Source of the DNA: Mangifera indica
Lineage: Eukaryota; Streptophyta; Magnoliopsida; Sapindales; Anacardiaceae
Reading direction: 5' to 3'
Length of the DNA stretch: 64,000 nucleotides
NCBI RefSeq assembly: GCF_011075055.1
Contig: NC_058149.1
Coordinates: forward strand, 6,516,449-6,580,448
Part shown: positions 1 to 12,447 of the stretch, piece by piece
Layout of the letters: each line of letters begins with the position of its first letter
Numbering within the stretch: position 1 is the stretch's first letter
Made by a program: the position numbers and the translations under genes
The notes under the pieces: model-generated
The model's input: only the letters and a program-made list of their open reading frames with translations
The model's database searches: none
What the model was told of the DNA's origin: nothing

Positions 1-1105
1 CTTTGGTGGCATGGAGAGAGAAGGGAGCTTGCTTGTGCAATGCAACTTCTATAGATTAAAGGAAAGTAGGAATTGCGTTTTCTTATGGTTAGGAGGAATT
101 TCCATGGATATAGGATCAATTTTTATGATGATGTTGATGTGATTCCATGAAATGAGGGATAAAGTTCCATTATTATGTTGATTTGTATGACTTTATATAT
201 AATGATTTGTTTGATGATTATGTTGATGATTGGATTGCTAGTAAGGTCTTTATTACTTGCAAAATTATATGTTTGGATTATTAGAAGGGATGAATGACTA
301 GTGGTATTACGAAAAAAAAGGATATCATATGGTATTATACTACTTGTTGTTTGGTTCAATTTTTGTGCTACCGTGATTAGTGATTGTTGTTAATTTGGTG
401 ATTAAGTTGAGCTAAAATTTTATCATGACAGTATATTGGCTTTCGTTTTGTGCTAAAAAATGTGTTAATAATGATTGAGTGTGTAGAAATTATTCAAAGA
501 TGGAAATTAGGTCTATGATTTGCTTCTTGGACTTGTCACGTGACCTTGTGGTACGGGACATATGCCAATGTGTGCAAAATCTAATATTCAAGTTGAGTTT
601 TCTAGTGGCTAATAGGCGTTATAAATTGATGAGCGATCAATTAAAACATATAGACTTCCCGTGTGTAGTTTTAGCAAGACCATTGTGAAGGTGAAATGAC
701 TAGCATATCCTTATAAAATGGCATGGTTAAGAATAGATTTAGAAAGGAAAGTGCAATAATTATCTAAAATGGCACACGCTTATGTACATAAAGCACACCC
801 CCGTGTGCATGAGGAAAATGCCACACAAGAAGAGGCTATAAGGAAAAGGCCATGTGCAAGTGAATAAAGGGACACACCCCTGTGTATCAAAAGGCAAACA
901 CCCCATGTGTTTAAAGCAATGTAAAGAGAAGAGAAAGGGAATTAGGCATAAGAATCTATAGTTTGTCCTAAGAGTAAGCAAAAAGATCCTGGTACACAGT
1001 AGTGCCCGATATGCCTAAGAGATGATATTTTTGTAGGCACAAGATAAGTTTAAGATGGAAAAGAGTACGAGCTCAAGTTTATTTAAGGCTTAATTCACAT
1101 GCATG
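1..1105 (+). mobile_element. Left part of a chromovirus (Del/Tekay-like Ty3-gypsy) 5' LTR, cut by the window edge and by a nested element
   Basis: No coding potential. The end of this stretch aligns by eye with the solo LTR at 57754-60174 read on the minus strand: both run through a segment with CTAAGAG, a GTAG.CAC block, GGAAAAGAG-type sequence and AAGGCTTAA, and both reach GCATG. In the solo LTR the sequence then continues directly into what is found here at 12448. The break at 1105 is therefore the insertion point of the Athila-type element. Solo LTRs in this window are about 2.25-2.42 kb, so some 450 bp of this LTR should lie left of the window. The stretch at 770-905 carries CACAC/GTGTG words that can pair with each other. 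Seen: order and similarity. Inferred: family name and missing length. Confidence 0.75.
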
Positions 1106-2337
1106 TGATGTGTGTATGAAATACATACAAATAGAGTTATAATAATATGTTTTTTCAAGTAAATTTTAGTCTATTTTGTCAAATTCTTTAAGTTTTATTT
1201 AATTTTGATGGTTTGATCATATTTTGCACTTTGAATTATATTTTTAGATGCTTTGGAGACATTTAAGCCTTTTCAAAGTGAAAATAGAAGCTTAAATAAG
1301 CAAATAAGAAAACTTTATATCAAGAGGCAGAGAGTAATTATGGGTAGTCTTAGGCCATAATTAGTGCCCATAATTATTGAGCGTCAATAATATTTAAAAA
1401 ATAGAAAAATAGGGTTAAGTGGCAAGTATAAAAAGAGAGTTATCCTTTCTACTTTTCTATCACCAAAATATAGCAGTCCAAGGATTTTTAGAGAGAGAAA
1501 ACTCCAAAAAATAAAGAGACGAATGAAGATCGAATATTAGAGATAGAAGACCTTAGAGTTTTTCTTATCTCTATTATTATGTTTTTTCGCTGATGCAAAA
1601 TGTCTTTTTCTTCAACTTTATCTTGTAGTTTGAACTTTATAGTCATGAATAACTCATTTCCTTTGCTAGGGTTTATGATGAATCTATAAATTCTCAAAAA
1701 TTTTGTAATGGGTTTTGATTTTTAATTAATGATAATAAATGTTTGATTTAGTAATTGTGATTTTAACTTCTTGTTTGGTGTTAGGGCCTAATATCATGTT
1801 TGTTTGTAGATTGAAGTGTGATATTGAGAAATACATACCTAATTAGTTCATGTCTTTGCTAAACCTAGGGTTTTATTTAGAGATAAATATAAATCTTTTG
1901 TAGGTAAATTGATTGTCATAGAAATTAATGGATTTTGATTAACATTATACCATGAAAGTAGGTAAGCTTTTAATCTTAACATGCCTAATTAACCTTAAGA
2001 GAGGAATTTGGTAAAAAAGGATAATAAACTATCAACAGTTCATTTTATCATTGGTTTTAATTGGATTTGTTACTGTTTTTGAGTAATTGATGGTGAAATC
2101 ATAAACTTTAGGCTTCTTTATATTGGTATTTCACTTCTAATTTGTTAGGTGTTTATTTCCTTTTATTTATTTTGACTTAATTAGTTTGCATTTTAATTTA
2201 ATTTTCATCCATAGCATTTCATTTCTCTAGCTAATTTAAATTACAAAATGAACTAGTACTCGACAAACAATTCCTATAGGACTAAAATCTTTCTATATTA
2301 CTTGATTGACTCATATACTTGCGAGCCATTGGCAACA
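1106..2337 (+). repeat. 5' LTR of the Athila-type element
   Basis: Bases 1949-2337 match 12053-12442 at roughly 85% by eye, ending CATTGGCAACA versus CATTAGCAACA. The left limit at 1106 comes from the target duplication, since the 3' copy does not extend that far. A TATA-like box (TATAAAAAG, 1427-1435) followed by a GAGA-rich stretch near 1485-1510 suggests the U3/R junction around 1460. The primer site follows 6 bp after the end. Confidence 0.75.
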
Positions 2338-2343
2338 AGTTTT

Positions 2344-2361
2344 TGATGTCATTACCGGGGA
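2344..2361 (+). promoter_or_regulatory. Primer-binding site, tRNA-Asp-like, degenerate
   Basis: TGATGTCATTACCGGGGA lies a few bases after the 5' LTR end. It resembles the TGGCGCCGTTGCCGGGGA site used by Athila/Tat elements, with the right half well kept and the left half mutated. This fixes the plus orientation of the element. Confidence 0.75.
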
Positions 2362-2739
2362 TAGTGTTTACTCGATATTAGTATAATTTGTAGTTTGGCT
2401 AGACTAGGGTTTTATTTTATTTATATTCTATTTAATTTCTTGTTGTCTTTACTCTTTCCTTGTGGGTACTCTATTGGTATATGAACAGATCTCAAAATCT
2501 ATAATTATTGGATTTTGACTTAGAAATTAAGAGAACCTTTAGAAGACATAGAAGATAAAGATGAGCAAGATAAAGAGTTGTCGTGGAGGATAATATCAAC
2601 AATCAATAAGTTGTTCGTGATTATGCCATACCTACTGCACATGATTGCTATTCTAGTGTTGTGACGCCTGTTGTGGTTGCTAACAATTTTAAGATCAAAC
2701 CTTCCATTGTTCAAATGGTATAACAAAATCAATTTTGAA

Positions 2740-3563
2740 GGTTAGAAAATGAGGATCCACATGTCCACTTGTCATGTTTCTCTCAGATTTGTGACACCTT
2801 CAAGATGAATGAGGTTCTTGAAGATATAATTAAATTGAGGCTATTTCCATTTTCATTGAGAGATAGAGCAACTGCTTGGTTGGATTCTAGGGCACCTAAT
2901 ATATTCACTACCTGACAGGCACTTTTCTCAAGCTTTACTTGCAAAATATTTTCAACCTAGTTAAATTGTTAAATTGAGAAATGAGATTGCCACTTTTTAC
3001 CAAAGAAATGACAAGTCTTTATATGAAGCTTGGGATAGGTTTAAAGATTTATAGAGATAGTGTCCCTATCATGGTTTGCTTGACTAGCTAGTTGTTCAAA
3101 CTTTCTATAATGGTTTTCTTACCCATTGAAAAGTATTTTGGATGCAACTGCTAATGGGTCACTAATGGGTAAAACATATGATATAACTTTACACTTGATT
3201 AAAGAAATGGCTTCTAACAATTGTCGATGGCCTAATGATAGAGTTAGCTAAACAAAACATTTACGAGTATATAAGGTGGATAGAGTTACTATGGTAAATG
3301 CTAAGTTGGATGCATTGACAAAGAGATTAGTTATGAAGGCTATAGGAACCTCTAGTTATGAGAATTGCGGAGGAGATCATACAAGCTTTGAATGCCATTT
3401 CGGTAACCACTATGCATATGAGCTTACAAATGAGCAAGTGAATTTTCTCAACTATAACCAAAAGGGACAGGGTAAGTCTTACTCAAATACATATAACCCA
3501 GGTTTGAGGAACCACATTAACTTTGCATGGTCAAACCAAACTAATACTTCAAACCCAAAATAG
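2740..3563 (+). pseudogene. gag of the Athila-type element, broken
   Basis: Gag would form the particle core and bind the element RNA. Around 2745-2925 the plus-strand translation gives a typical plant gypsy gag core (EDPHVHL, then LRLFPFSLRDRATAWL). Several stops follow. A readable block resumes at 3276-3563 and contains a zinc-knuckle remnant, ENCGGDHTSFEC, preceded by Tyr where the first Cys is expected. The block ends in an Asn/Gln-rich tail. Later short frames at 3700-4106 are Lys-rich and probably the gag C-terminus. Many stops and shifts make this a clear pseudogene. The family is recognised from sequence pattern. Confidence 0.75.
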
Positions 3564-4236
3564 AATTTAAGACAACCATCTTTATTCCAAGCTAGAAATA
3601 CTAACCTTCAACTTCTACATCATCTTTAACCTCCTCAAAAGTAAAAATCAAATCTAGAATTGATGATAAAAAATTTTATTCTTAGCTAAAAACAAAAGGT
3701 TGATGCCCAAGATGAAGCGATTAGACAACTCACTACCAAGGATGATCAATGAACCACACATAATAGGATATTTGAGGTATAATTGGGTCAATAAGCAAGT
3801 ACTTCCAATTCTAGGGAAATGGGAAAGTTACCTAGCCAATCTCAAAATCCAAAGGAGCATTGCAAGGCAATTGTCACCAAGAATGGTTAACAATTGGATG
3901 AATTTGTAAGTAAGATTGAGAAGGAAACTAATGATAAGGGTAAGCAAGAAGAAGTTGAAAAGTCTAGTGAAAAAGATCTATTAAAGAAAAAAGTTTCAAA
4001 GAAGCCCCTGAAAAACAAGTGTCATCCAAAAAATATACAACACCTTTACCTTTTCCTCAAAGGTTCCAAAAGGCAAAGCTTGATCAATAATTTTAAAAGT
4101 TTTTAGATGTTTTCAAGCAAATACATATCAATATTCCTTTTATGTAGGCTATAAGTCAAATGTTGGCATATGCTAAGTTTCTCAAAGATATCCACTCAAA
4201 TAAAAGAAACTTGAAGAGTTTGAAACGATAGCTCTC

Positions 4237-4743
4237 TTGGAGGAATATAGTGCCATTTTGCAAAATAAGCTACTACCAAAGCTTAAGAATCTAGGGAGTT
4301 TGTCTATTCCTTGTGTAATTGGCAAAGAATCTTTTGAAAATTTTTTATATAATCTTGGTACAAGTATAAGTCTAATGTCTTTGTCTATTTATAGAATATT
4401 GGAGCTTTGTGAATCAAAACCTACAACAGTGACCCTGCAATTAGTGGATAGATCCATAAAGTATCTTACAGGGATAATGAAAAATGTGCCAATTAAAGTT
4501 GTAAAATTTTATATCCCCATAGACTTTGTGGTTTTGGAAATGGAAAAGGATATTCAAGTTCTTCTCATTTTAGGAAGACCATTTTTAGCCATAGTGGGAA
4601 CTATCATCGATGTTAAAAATGGAGAAATCACTTTTGAGATTGAAGATAAAAAAGTAAAGTTTAATGTTTTTCAAATGTCAAAACAACCTAACATTATGAA
4701 TTCTTGTTGCGAGGTTGACATTATCGATGATTGCGTGAAATAA
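4237..4743 (+). pseudogene. Retroviral-type aspartic protease domain of the Athila-type element
   Basis: An open stretch of 168 codons with the plant gypsy protease layout: a Leu-Pro-Lys-Leu start, then NLGTSISLMSLSIY where the active-site Asp-Leu-Gly-Ala-Ser motif is expected, then ILGRPFL about 70 residues later. The protease would cut the gag-pol polyprotein. The catalytic Asp is replaced by Asn at the NLGTS motif, so the product would be inactive even though this stretch is open. It lies between the gag remnant and the reverse transcriptase, in the usual order. Confidence 0.8.
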
Positions 4744-5019
4744 GTCTTTATCAATAAATACCCTGATGATCCACTCAAGTCATGCATTGTTCATAAAGCT
4801 TCAGTCAAAGATGAAAACATGGAAATTATAGCCTGTGTTCAGTTTATGGAAGCAGTTCAGCTTAAGGTTGCTCCCATTTTGAATTTCAAGTAAAAAGAAC
4901 TCGATTCAAGTAATTATTCTTTTCTATATCTTAAAGCGAAAGATGCACCTAAGGTAGATCTTAAACCACTTCCTACTAATTTCAAATATGCATTTCTTGG
5001 CCCTAATTTTACTAATCCT

Positions 5020-6460
5020 GTGATTATAAATGTTGAATTGAATGATGAACAAGAATATAAGTTACTTAGGGAACTTATAGCATATAAAAAAATCACTGGT
5101 TATAACATTCATGATACCAAGGGAATAAGCCCTACCATTTGCAAGCATTGCATCCATATGCTTGATGATTTCAAACCTACCATTGAACATCAAAGAAAAT
5201 TGAATCCTATCATGAAAGATGTAGTGAGAAATGAAGTTATGAAATAGTTAGATGCAAGGATTATTTACCCCATTTTTGATAGTTTGTAGGTAAGTCTGGT
5301 ACAAGTGATACCCAAGAAAGAGGGTATGACTGTTGTCAAGAATGAGAATAATGATTTAATACCACTAGGACAGTCACAGGGTAAAGAATGTGTATTGATT
5401 GTAGAAAGCTTAATAGTGCCACCCATAAAGATCACTTTCCTTTTCCTTTCATTAATCAAGTTTTGGAGAGATTAGCAAACTATTCTTATTTTTGCTATCT
5501 AGATAGGTATTCGAGATTCTTTCAAATCCCCATTCACCCAGAAGACCAAGAAAAAACGACCTTCACATATTCTTATGACACATTTCATTATAGGCATATG
5601 TCTTTCAGTCTTTGTAATACACCTACTACCCTTCAAAGATACATGATGTCTATATTTTCTGATTTTTTAAAGTGAATTATGGAAGTTTTATGGATGATTT
5701 ATATATATATGAAACATTTTTTGATGATTTATTGTTTAACTTGTCTAAGGTTTTACAGAGGTACGAAGAGGTCAGTTTGGTACTTAATTAGGAAAAGTTC
5801 CATTTTATGGTAAAAGAAAAGATGGTTCTTGGTCATAGAGTCTTGAAAAAAGGAATTGAGGTAGATAGAGTAAAAGTATAAGTAATTGAGAAGATGTCCC
5901 CATTGACATCCGTAAAAGGAGTTTGGAGTTTCTTTGGCCATGCCAGGTTCTATAGGCGTTTCATTAAAGACTTTTCAAAAATTGCTAAACCTTTGTCTAA
6001 TTTACTTGCAAAAGATGTTCTTTTTAATTTTGACCAACATTGTCTTAATTATTTTTACAGGTTAAAGGAAGTATTGATTTTAGCTCCTGTTATGCAACCA
6101 TTAGATTTGAGTTTACCTTTTGAAGTGATGTGTGATGCTAATGACTTTGTTGGGGGGCAGCTTTGGGTTAAAGAAAAGATAAAAAGTTTATGCAATTTAT
6201 TACACTAGTTACACTTTGGATGAAGCACAAGTTAACTATGCCACCACTAAGAAAGAACTTCTTACAGTTGTGTTTGCTTTTGATAAGTTTAGGTTCTATT
6301 TAGTTGGGTCGAAAGTCATAGTCTACATAGATCACTCAGCCATTAAATATCTCCTAAATAAGAATGATGCAAAACTAAAATTGATTAGGTGGATATTGCC
6401 TCTTCAAGAGTTTGACTTGGAAATAAGGGATAAAAAATATTGTTGCTGATCATTTGTCCC
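5020..6460 (+). pseudogene. Reverse transcriptase and RNase H of the Athila-type element, broken
   Basis: The N-terminal connection is readable at 5020-5247 (DDFKPTIEHQRKLNP), followed by the palm domain at 5270-5675 (VQVIPKKEGMTVV, CIDCRKLN, FCYLDRYSRFFQI, SLCNTPTTLQRYM). The frame then breaks just where the catalytic Asp-Asp motif should be (about 5676-5760). The connection domain reappears at 5894-6060 ([22 protein letters not shown]), and RNase H at 6110-6450 ([40 protein letters not shown]). Stops and shifts separate the blocks. Confidence 0.8.
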
Positions 6461-6689
6461 ATTTAGAGCAAGCTGAGCATGAAGGTTTTGACAAAAGTTT
6501 ACATATTGACTATTTTCCAAATGAGTAACTTTTAGAAATATCTCATTGGATAGTACCATGTTATGCAAATTATGTGAATTATCTTGTGTATAGTGTACTA
6601 CCTCCAGAAATGAAACATCAGCAAAAGATAAAGTTCTTATGGGAGGTGAATAACTATTACTAGGAAGAGCCACTACTTTACAAAATATG

Positions 6690-7830
6690 TTTTGATAGGA
6701 TTACCACAAGATGAGATGGAAAGTGTTCTAACCCATTGTCATTCTCTTGAATGCAGAGGTCATTTTAGTGCTACTAAGATAGTAGCTAAGGTGCTCCAAA
6801 GTTCGTTCTATCGGCTAATTATTTTTCAAGATGTTAGGAAATTTGTTCTAACATGTGATAGGTGCAAAAAAATTGGAAATATTTCAAGAATGAATGAAAT
6901 CCTTTAAATGGTATACTTAAGATTGAAATTTTTTATGTGTGGGGCATTGACTTCATGGAGCCATTTCCTATGTCTTATAAGAATAAATATATCTTAGTTG
7001 TTATAGACTATGTTTCTAAATTTGTTGAGACACTAGCAAGTCCATTCAATGATGCTAGGGTTATGGTGAAGTTCTTAAAGAAATATATTTTTGCAAGATT
7101 TAGGACTCCAAGAGCTGTTATTAGTGATGACAGTTCTCACTTTTGTAATCACCTATTTGAGAAATTGTTAAAGAAATATGGAGTTACTTATAAGGTTGCA
7201 ACCTCATGCCATCCTCAAACTAGTAGGTAAGTTGAGATTTCTAATAGGGAGACCAAAAGCATACTTAAGAAAACTGTAAGTGTTTCAAGGAAATATTAGA
7301 GTTTGAGATTAAACGATGCACTTTGGGCATACCACAAAACCTTTAAAACTTCAATTAGTATATCTCCCTTCCACCTTATCTATGATAAGTCTTGTCATCT
7401 TTTGGTGGAGTCTGAGTATCAAGCTTATTAGGCTATTAAGTTCTTGAACTTTGATTTAAAGAAAGCCAATGAAAAGTTTCTCCTCCAACTAGATGAGTTG
7501 GAAGAGTTTAGATTGGATGCTCATGAGAATGCCAAAATATATAAGGAGAGAACCAAAAGGTGACATGATAAACATATTTTAAAGAAAGACTTCAAAGAAG
7601 GTGACCAAGTGTTGCTTTTCAACTCAAGATTGAAGCTTTTTCTAGGAAAACTTAGGTCAAGGTGGTCTGATCCTTTTAAGATCTTAAAGGTATTTCCCTA
7701 TAGAGTCGTTGAGGTGTGAAATGAATATTTTGGAGCATTTAAGGTCAACGGATAGAGGTTGAAGTCATATCTTATTGGTGACCAAGTGGAAATGGAGGTG
7801 TCTCAACCACTTTGTAATCCCCTGACTTAA
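6690..7830 (+). pseudogene. Integrase of the Athila-type element, broken
   Basis: The zinc-binding head is readable at 6692-6907 with His-His-Cys-Cys spacing (HCHSLECRGHF, then CDRCKK). After a stop the catalytic core runs 6937-7230 ([26 protein letters not shown]) and the Glu of the DDE triad is in NRETKSIL just after an in-frame stop at 7228. The C-terminal part (DALWAYHKTFKTSI, then DQVLLFNSRLKLFLGKL) ends near 7830. Integrase joins element DNA to the chromosome. The acidic triad looks kept, but stops cut the frame at least four times. Confidence 0.8.
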
Positions 7831-8912
7831 GCCCTACCATTGGTCAAACTAAGGACTATAAATTAGCGCTCTTGAGAGACAACCCAAATTTTTCTTTTCT
7901 TAAAAAATTTTCTTTCAATTTATTGATAAATAATTTTTATCACATTTAGTTTAAAATTGTTCTTTCTATTTATTTCAGGTTGATTTTGGAATGTTAAGCA
8001 ATTGGAGTATAAGCTTAGACATAAGGAGTATTTTCAAGTTGCAAAGAGGGTACAATTAAATCTTGTTCAATCTGATGTTTTCATTGGTTATGATTTGTTT
8101 AATTAATTATGTTCGCACCATTGATTGCATTAATTGGATTGAGTGATTTCTTTGTGGTGTTGAATTGGTTGATGAAGAATGTGAGATTTGAATTTCCTTA
8201 AGAGTTGTATTTTGAGTTGAAGGGAGCAGTAATTATGGCCACCAAATATGGGCATAAAAGTGCCCATATTCAGTCTTTCGAAAAAAGGTAGGGTATCTTG
8301 TTTCTTTCCTTTATTTTATTTTATTTTTAAATTTATTCATTATTTATTTATTTTTTTAGCAAAATATATATACATATCTTTCTTTCCGTCGAAACCCTAA
8401 CCTTTAGTGTCGTACTTTTTTCTACTCCCATGATATGCCTTACTTCATCTTTTCCCTGATAATAGCCCCTGTTTTCTTTCTTTTTTGCTCTAATTTTCTT
8501 CTTTTATTCTTCATAGAGCAACTTCTAAGTTTGCAATAGACCACGCATCAGCATGCTCTTTTATGTTATACCAGTTTCACCAAAACATTGCAGTTTCTTC
8601 TCTACATAACCCCATCTTTCACCCATTTCAAGCATCACTTAAAGTATCATTTTTCCACTTCCTCATCTGTAGCACGTATAAACCTCAGCTTCAAAACACT
8701 ACAGCACCATTTCTCCACCTGTCATGTCATAATTTCTCTAACCAACGTAAACATTTCAACCTTTCTTTTCCTCTTCAAACACTACACAAAATGCATCACT
8801 TTCAGCTTCTCTATACAATGACGAGTCAGCCTTTCACACATCAAGCTTTGTTCCAGCACAAAACATATTTTTAGCCATATTCTTCCTAAGCAGTCTCAAT
8901 TTCTCCAGTTAA
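7831..8912 (+). other. Non-coding spacer between pol and the 3' reading frame of the Athila-type element
   Basis: Starts with the conserved motif GCGCTCTTGAGAGACAACCC (7866-7885), which in Athila/Tat elements follows the integrase stop. The same motif is found in the minus-strand element near 28365-28395. The rest is T-rich. The 103-codon open stretch at 8563-8874 is low in complexity and shows no family pattern. Confidence 0.55.
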
Positions 8913-10240
8913 CATGGAATGAATTCGTTCCAAAATAAGTCAGATTAAATGCATTCCCAATAGGAAGAGGTCATACGAACACCCAACCAAATCTTCTTTC
9001 GAAGCACCATGACCTTCCTCTTTGATGACTAATGACATAACGACATTATTGCCTCCTTGTCCAGCTTCGAAGATGTTTAAAAACTTATCAAAGCCCAAAA
9101 AGAAGCAATAGGAACACAAGTCACATCCTATAGCAGTGAAATGTACTCCCCGGGCATCCTAGGCAACCTTTGAACCTTTGCTACTCTTCCCTCAAACTTT
9201 GTAATTTTTCGACACTAATCAAATGGGTAGGTATGAAAAGCTTTTATGTAGAAAAAGTATCTCAATAATGTATTTAGATCGTCATACCCTAGAAACTTTG
9301 AATTTATATGATGACATCCGTGAAATCATGCTTAGGGTAGGTTGGGATAAATTTTATCAACTTTATCACCATACCCATAAAGAGTTTATCTAGAATTTCT
9401 AAGTTCTTACCACTTTGTTGATAATCCTACTAGTGCAGCCTATGGGTTAATGAGTTTCAAGTTTAATAATAAACATTACGGTCTAGCCCTTAGCAATATA
9501 AATGCAATTTTTGGTTTCCCAAATGGTAGGGGTAACACCCTGCCATATGTGCAATTTTAATTATGAAGATGTATGGCATAATTTGACAAACCATGCCTTT
9601 CACAAATCACCCTTGGATAAAACATCCAAATTGAATAATCCTCTCCATAGGATTCTACACAGATTTATTGTGAAAAACATTTATGCAAGAGGGAGACAAT
9701 GATGACATTGTTACTAAAATTGATTTGTTTTTGCTTCATTATTTAATTAATGGCACAAAAATTAATGGTGGAGCCTTTTAAGAACAAAGATCCAAATATA
9801 TAACCTTGGATGAAAAAAATAGAAAGGGAAACATTACTTATAGGGGTTTTATAATAGCAATAGTTATCGCTGTTGGGGTCTTTAGTGTGTCACAGCACAG
9901 TTATGAATCAATAGTAGGTGAAGAATTTATTAGCCTTGAAATGCTCAAAAAAATAGGTATTCATCGAAAAATTACAAATGGGTCTTATGTTTTAACAGGC
10001 AAAAACCTAACTTAAGACCAAATAGAGGAAGAGACAGAGGTTCCAATCATAAAGGTAGCACCCAAAAGCTCCAACATGAGGGTAAGATTGCAAAACATAG
10101 AAACACAGTAGTTCAAGCTCCAAAAGAAACTAAAAAAAATTAGCAACATGTTGAAATCCTATTTCCATCACCAAAGGTTCACTCCCTCTTCTTCTTCACT
10201 TGACCAAGGTTCCTCTGCATCTAATTCAGAATCTGACCGC
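8913..10240 (+). pseudogene. Third (env-position) reading frame of the Athila-type element, broken
   Basis: Reading across frames gives a start near 8913, a variable Lys/Pro-rich head, then a block at about 9210-9400 (RYEKLLCRKSI, then LYDDIREIMLRVGW). Further on are GLALSNINAIFGFP near 9480-9525 and GFIIAIVIAVGVFSVSQ at 9845-9895. These are hallmarks of the large reading frame placed after integrase in Athila elements, annotated elsewhere as a putative plant transposon protein and sometimes called env-like. Its function is not known. Here it is cut by many stops and shifts. Confidence 0.65.
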
Positions 10241-12052
10241 TAGACATGATGATTCTCTCACTTGTTCTAATGTTTAATTACTATTTTAAACTAATTGTCA
10301 ATATGTTTTGACATATGCAATCATATTTTGATGAACTGATTAATTTGATTATATGACATTTTGATGACTGTATTGACGTTGATAGATTGGACATTTTGAC
10401 AATATGATTTTTTTGTCACAATTGATATGGTTGGATGCATATGAGCAATTTATGTTGATTCAATGTGATGTTTTCCTAGTTTAATGATGATTTGTTGCTC
10501 AATTTGTTGGTTTACATGTGGTTTATTGATATGGAGATTTGATGAAAATTTTAATGTGCAAGTTGTTATAATTGAAATGTTAAGTTTATCGGACAATTGT
10601 TACTGATTTATTTATTATTTGATATTTTGATGATAGAGATTATTGTATATGTGGATCCATAATTGTAGATAATATTGTTATCTTTCCCCTTTCATTACTT
10701 GGATATGATTCTTTTAGATCTTTTTCACTAGAATTGTCATTTTGTTCATATTTTCTCATACTAATTTTAGGGACAAAGTTTGCATTTTCATCTAATTTCA
10801 TCACATGAGCCCCTATTAAGCCAAAGAGTTTTTCTTTTTTTTCTTCTTCTCTTGTCCATTCTTGGTTATATTTTCTTTATTACATGTTGAATAAACATTG
10901 AGGACAATGTTTGTCTTAAGTGTAAGGGGAGTCTTTAATTTTAATTTTGCAATTTTATTTTCAATTCTTAAATTAGGTTTATTTTCATCCAATTTTATTT
11001 TCATTTTTTTTAATTTAATTTTCGTATTACAATTATGTATATATTAATTTTAATTAAGCTCACATTTATTTATGATTGTTGCATTTGTCATTCAGAGTTT
11101 GTTATGCATGTGATCATTATTTTTATATTGTGTATGCTTACTTAGAGAAGGCTTATTCATGCTCAGATATATTTTCCAATATCTCATGAGTATTAGAACT
11201 TGTCACTCAATCTTTCAAGGTAAAATAAAAAGTTACATGTATTGATTAGAGATATGATATAGGCATTTCTTTGATTCTCTGTATATCCCAAATTGCCTTA
11301 TTCTTTTAGCTAACATTTATAAATGTTTAATCTTTTGTTAGCCCTTTGAGCCATTTCCTTTGTGTTTTATTTATAACCTTTTGCATTTTCTTTATTTTAA
11401 CCCTTAATCACCCACCTAGCTAATAAATACATTAAACTTACCTTTTACATAAGTTATATTATTGATGAAATGAGTGGATTTGTATCTGATTTTTAGATCA
11501 ATTAAAAAGGGAGAATAAAGAAAAATGAAAAAATCATAGTGTGTTATTACTCTATATGCCCCATGTACAAAGAAATAAGTTTAGGGGATTTTTGAAAGAA
11601 ATATATATATTTATACATGTATATATTAAAAAAATGAAAAATAATAAAAAAAAAGAAATGAAAATGAAAAAAATGAAAAGAAAAAAATTTACGTGAAAAA
11701 AAGAGAGGAAAAGAAAATAGAAAAAAAATCTCTTCACATATTATTAGTGCAATTTATGTTTAATATTTCTTTCTTAATTTCTATTTTGTGATCATATAGG
11801 TCTCTACTTCCTTCATTAATAGTATACTCATGTTTTTTTGTTAATTTATTTATCCTTTTATTCTTTGACCCAAACCCCTAACCACGTTACAACCTAAATA
11901 AATACCTATTGATCTTTTTGAAATCCATTACATCTTCATTAGTGGAGATAGATTGTTTGATTTTGCCTATGGGGCTTGGTTGACTTCATTTAAAGGTCAT
12001 GAAGGTTGCTAAGTACACATATGTCTATTTGAAGTGCAACAGTTTACTTACT
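10241..12052 (+). other. 3' untranslated region of the Athila-type element
   Basis: T-rich and non-coding. The segment TTGAGGACAATGTTTGTCTT at 10896-10915, followed by AAGTGTAAGGGGAGT, is the conserved signature that precedes the 3' LTR in this group. The minus-strand element has its own version near 28250-28290. Blocks such as GCCCTTTGAGCCATTTCCTT (11341-11360) recur in this type of 3' region. 11630-11735 is an almost pure A/G-rich stretch. No gene is seen. Confidence 0.6.
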
Positions 12053-12442
12053 TACCATGAAAGTATGTAAACTTTTAATCTTAAGATGTCTGACTAACCT
12101 TGAGAGAGGAATTGGGTAAAATATGATAAGTAACCATCAACAATCCATCTCATCATTGGTTTTAATTGGATTCGTTACTAATTTTTTAGTAATTGATGGT
12201 GAAATCACAAACCCTAGGCTTCTTTATATTGGTATTTCACTTTTAATTTATTAGATATTTATTTCCTTTTATTAATTTAGACTTAATTAATTTGCATTTT
12301 AATTCAATTTTCATCCATAACATTTCTTTTCTCTAGCTAATTTAAATTACAAAACGAACTAGTACTTAGCAACTAATCCTTGTGGGATCGACATCTTTCT
12401 ATATTACTTGATTGACTCAATACATGCGAGTCATTAGCAACA
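12053..12442 (+). repeat. 3' LTR remnant of the Athila-type element (last 390 bp only)
   Basis: Aligns end to end with 1949-2337. Upstream of 12053 there is no similarity to 1106-1948. The first ~840 bp of the 3' LTR, including the U3/R promoter part, is therefore missing, most simply through a deletion. The right end GCAACA is followed by the target duplication ACATG. Confidence 0.8.
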
Positions 12443-12447
12443 ACATG

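Larger units (their letters stand above)
1106..12442 (+). mobile_element. Athila/Tat-type Ty3-gypsy retrotransposon, decayed, nested in the chromovirus LTR
   Basis: An 11.3-kb element in the order 5' LTR, primer-binding site, gag, aspartic protease, reverse transcriptase/RNase H, integrase, extra 3' reading frame, 3' LTR remnant. The element begins TGATGTG and ends GCAACA. The flanks are GCATG (1101-1105) and ACATG (12443-12447), a 5-bp target duplication with one mismatch. The empty site can be read in the solo LTR at 57754-60174. Coding regions hold many stops and frameshifts, so the copy cannot act by itself. The tRNA-Asp-like primer site, protease and integrase style, and a third reading frame after pol all point to the Athila/Tat branch. 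Only the last 390 bp of the 3' LTR is present. Boundaries are well supported by the flanks; the exact clade is inferred. Confidence 0.85.

Noticed and set aside
8563..8874. 103-codon His/Phe/Ser-rich open frame in the Athila-type spacer
   Set aside because: Low complexity, overlapping another open frame in a second phase, and located in a known non-coding spacer of the element.
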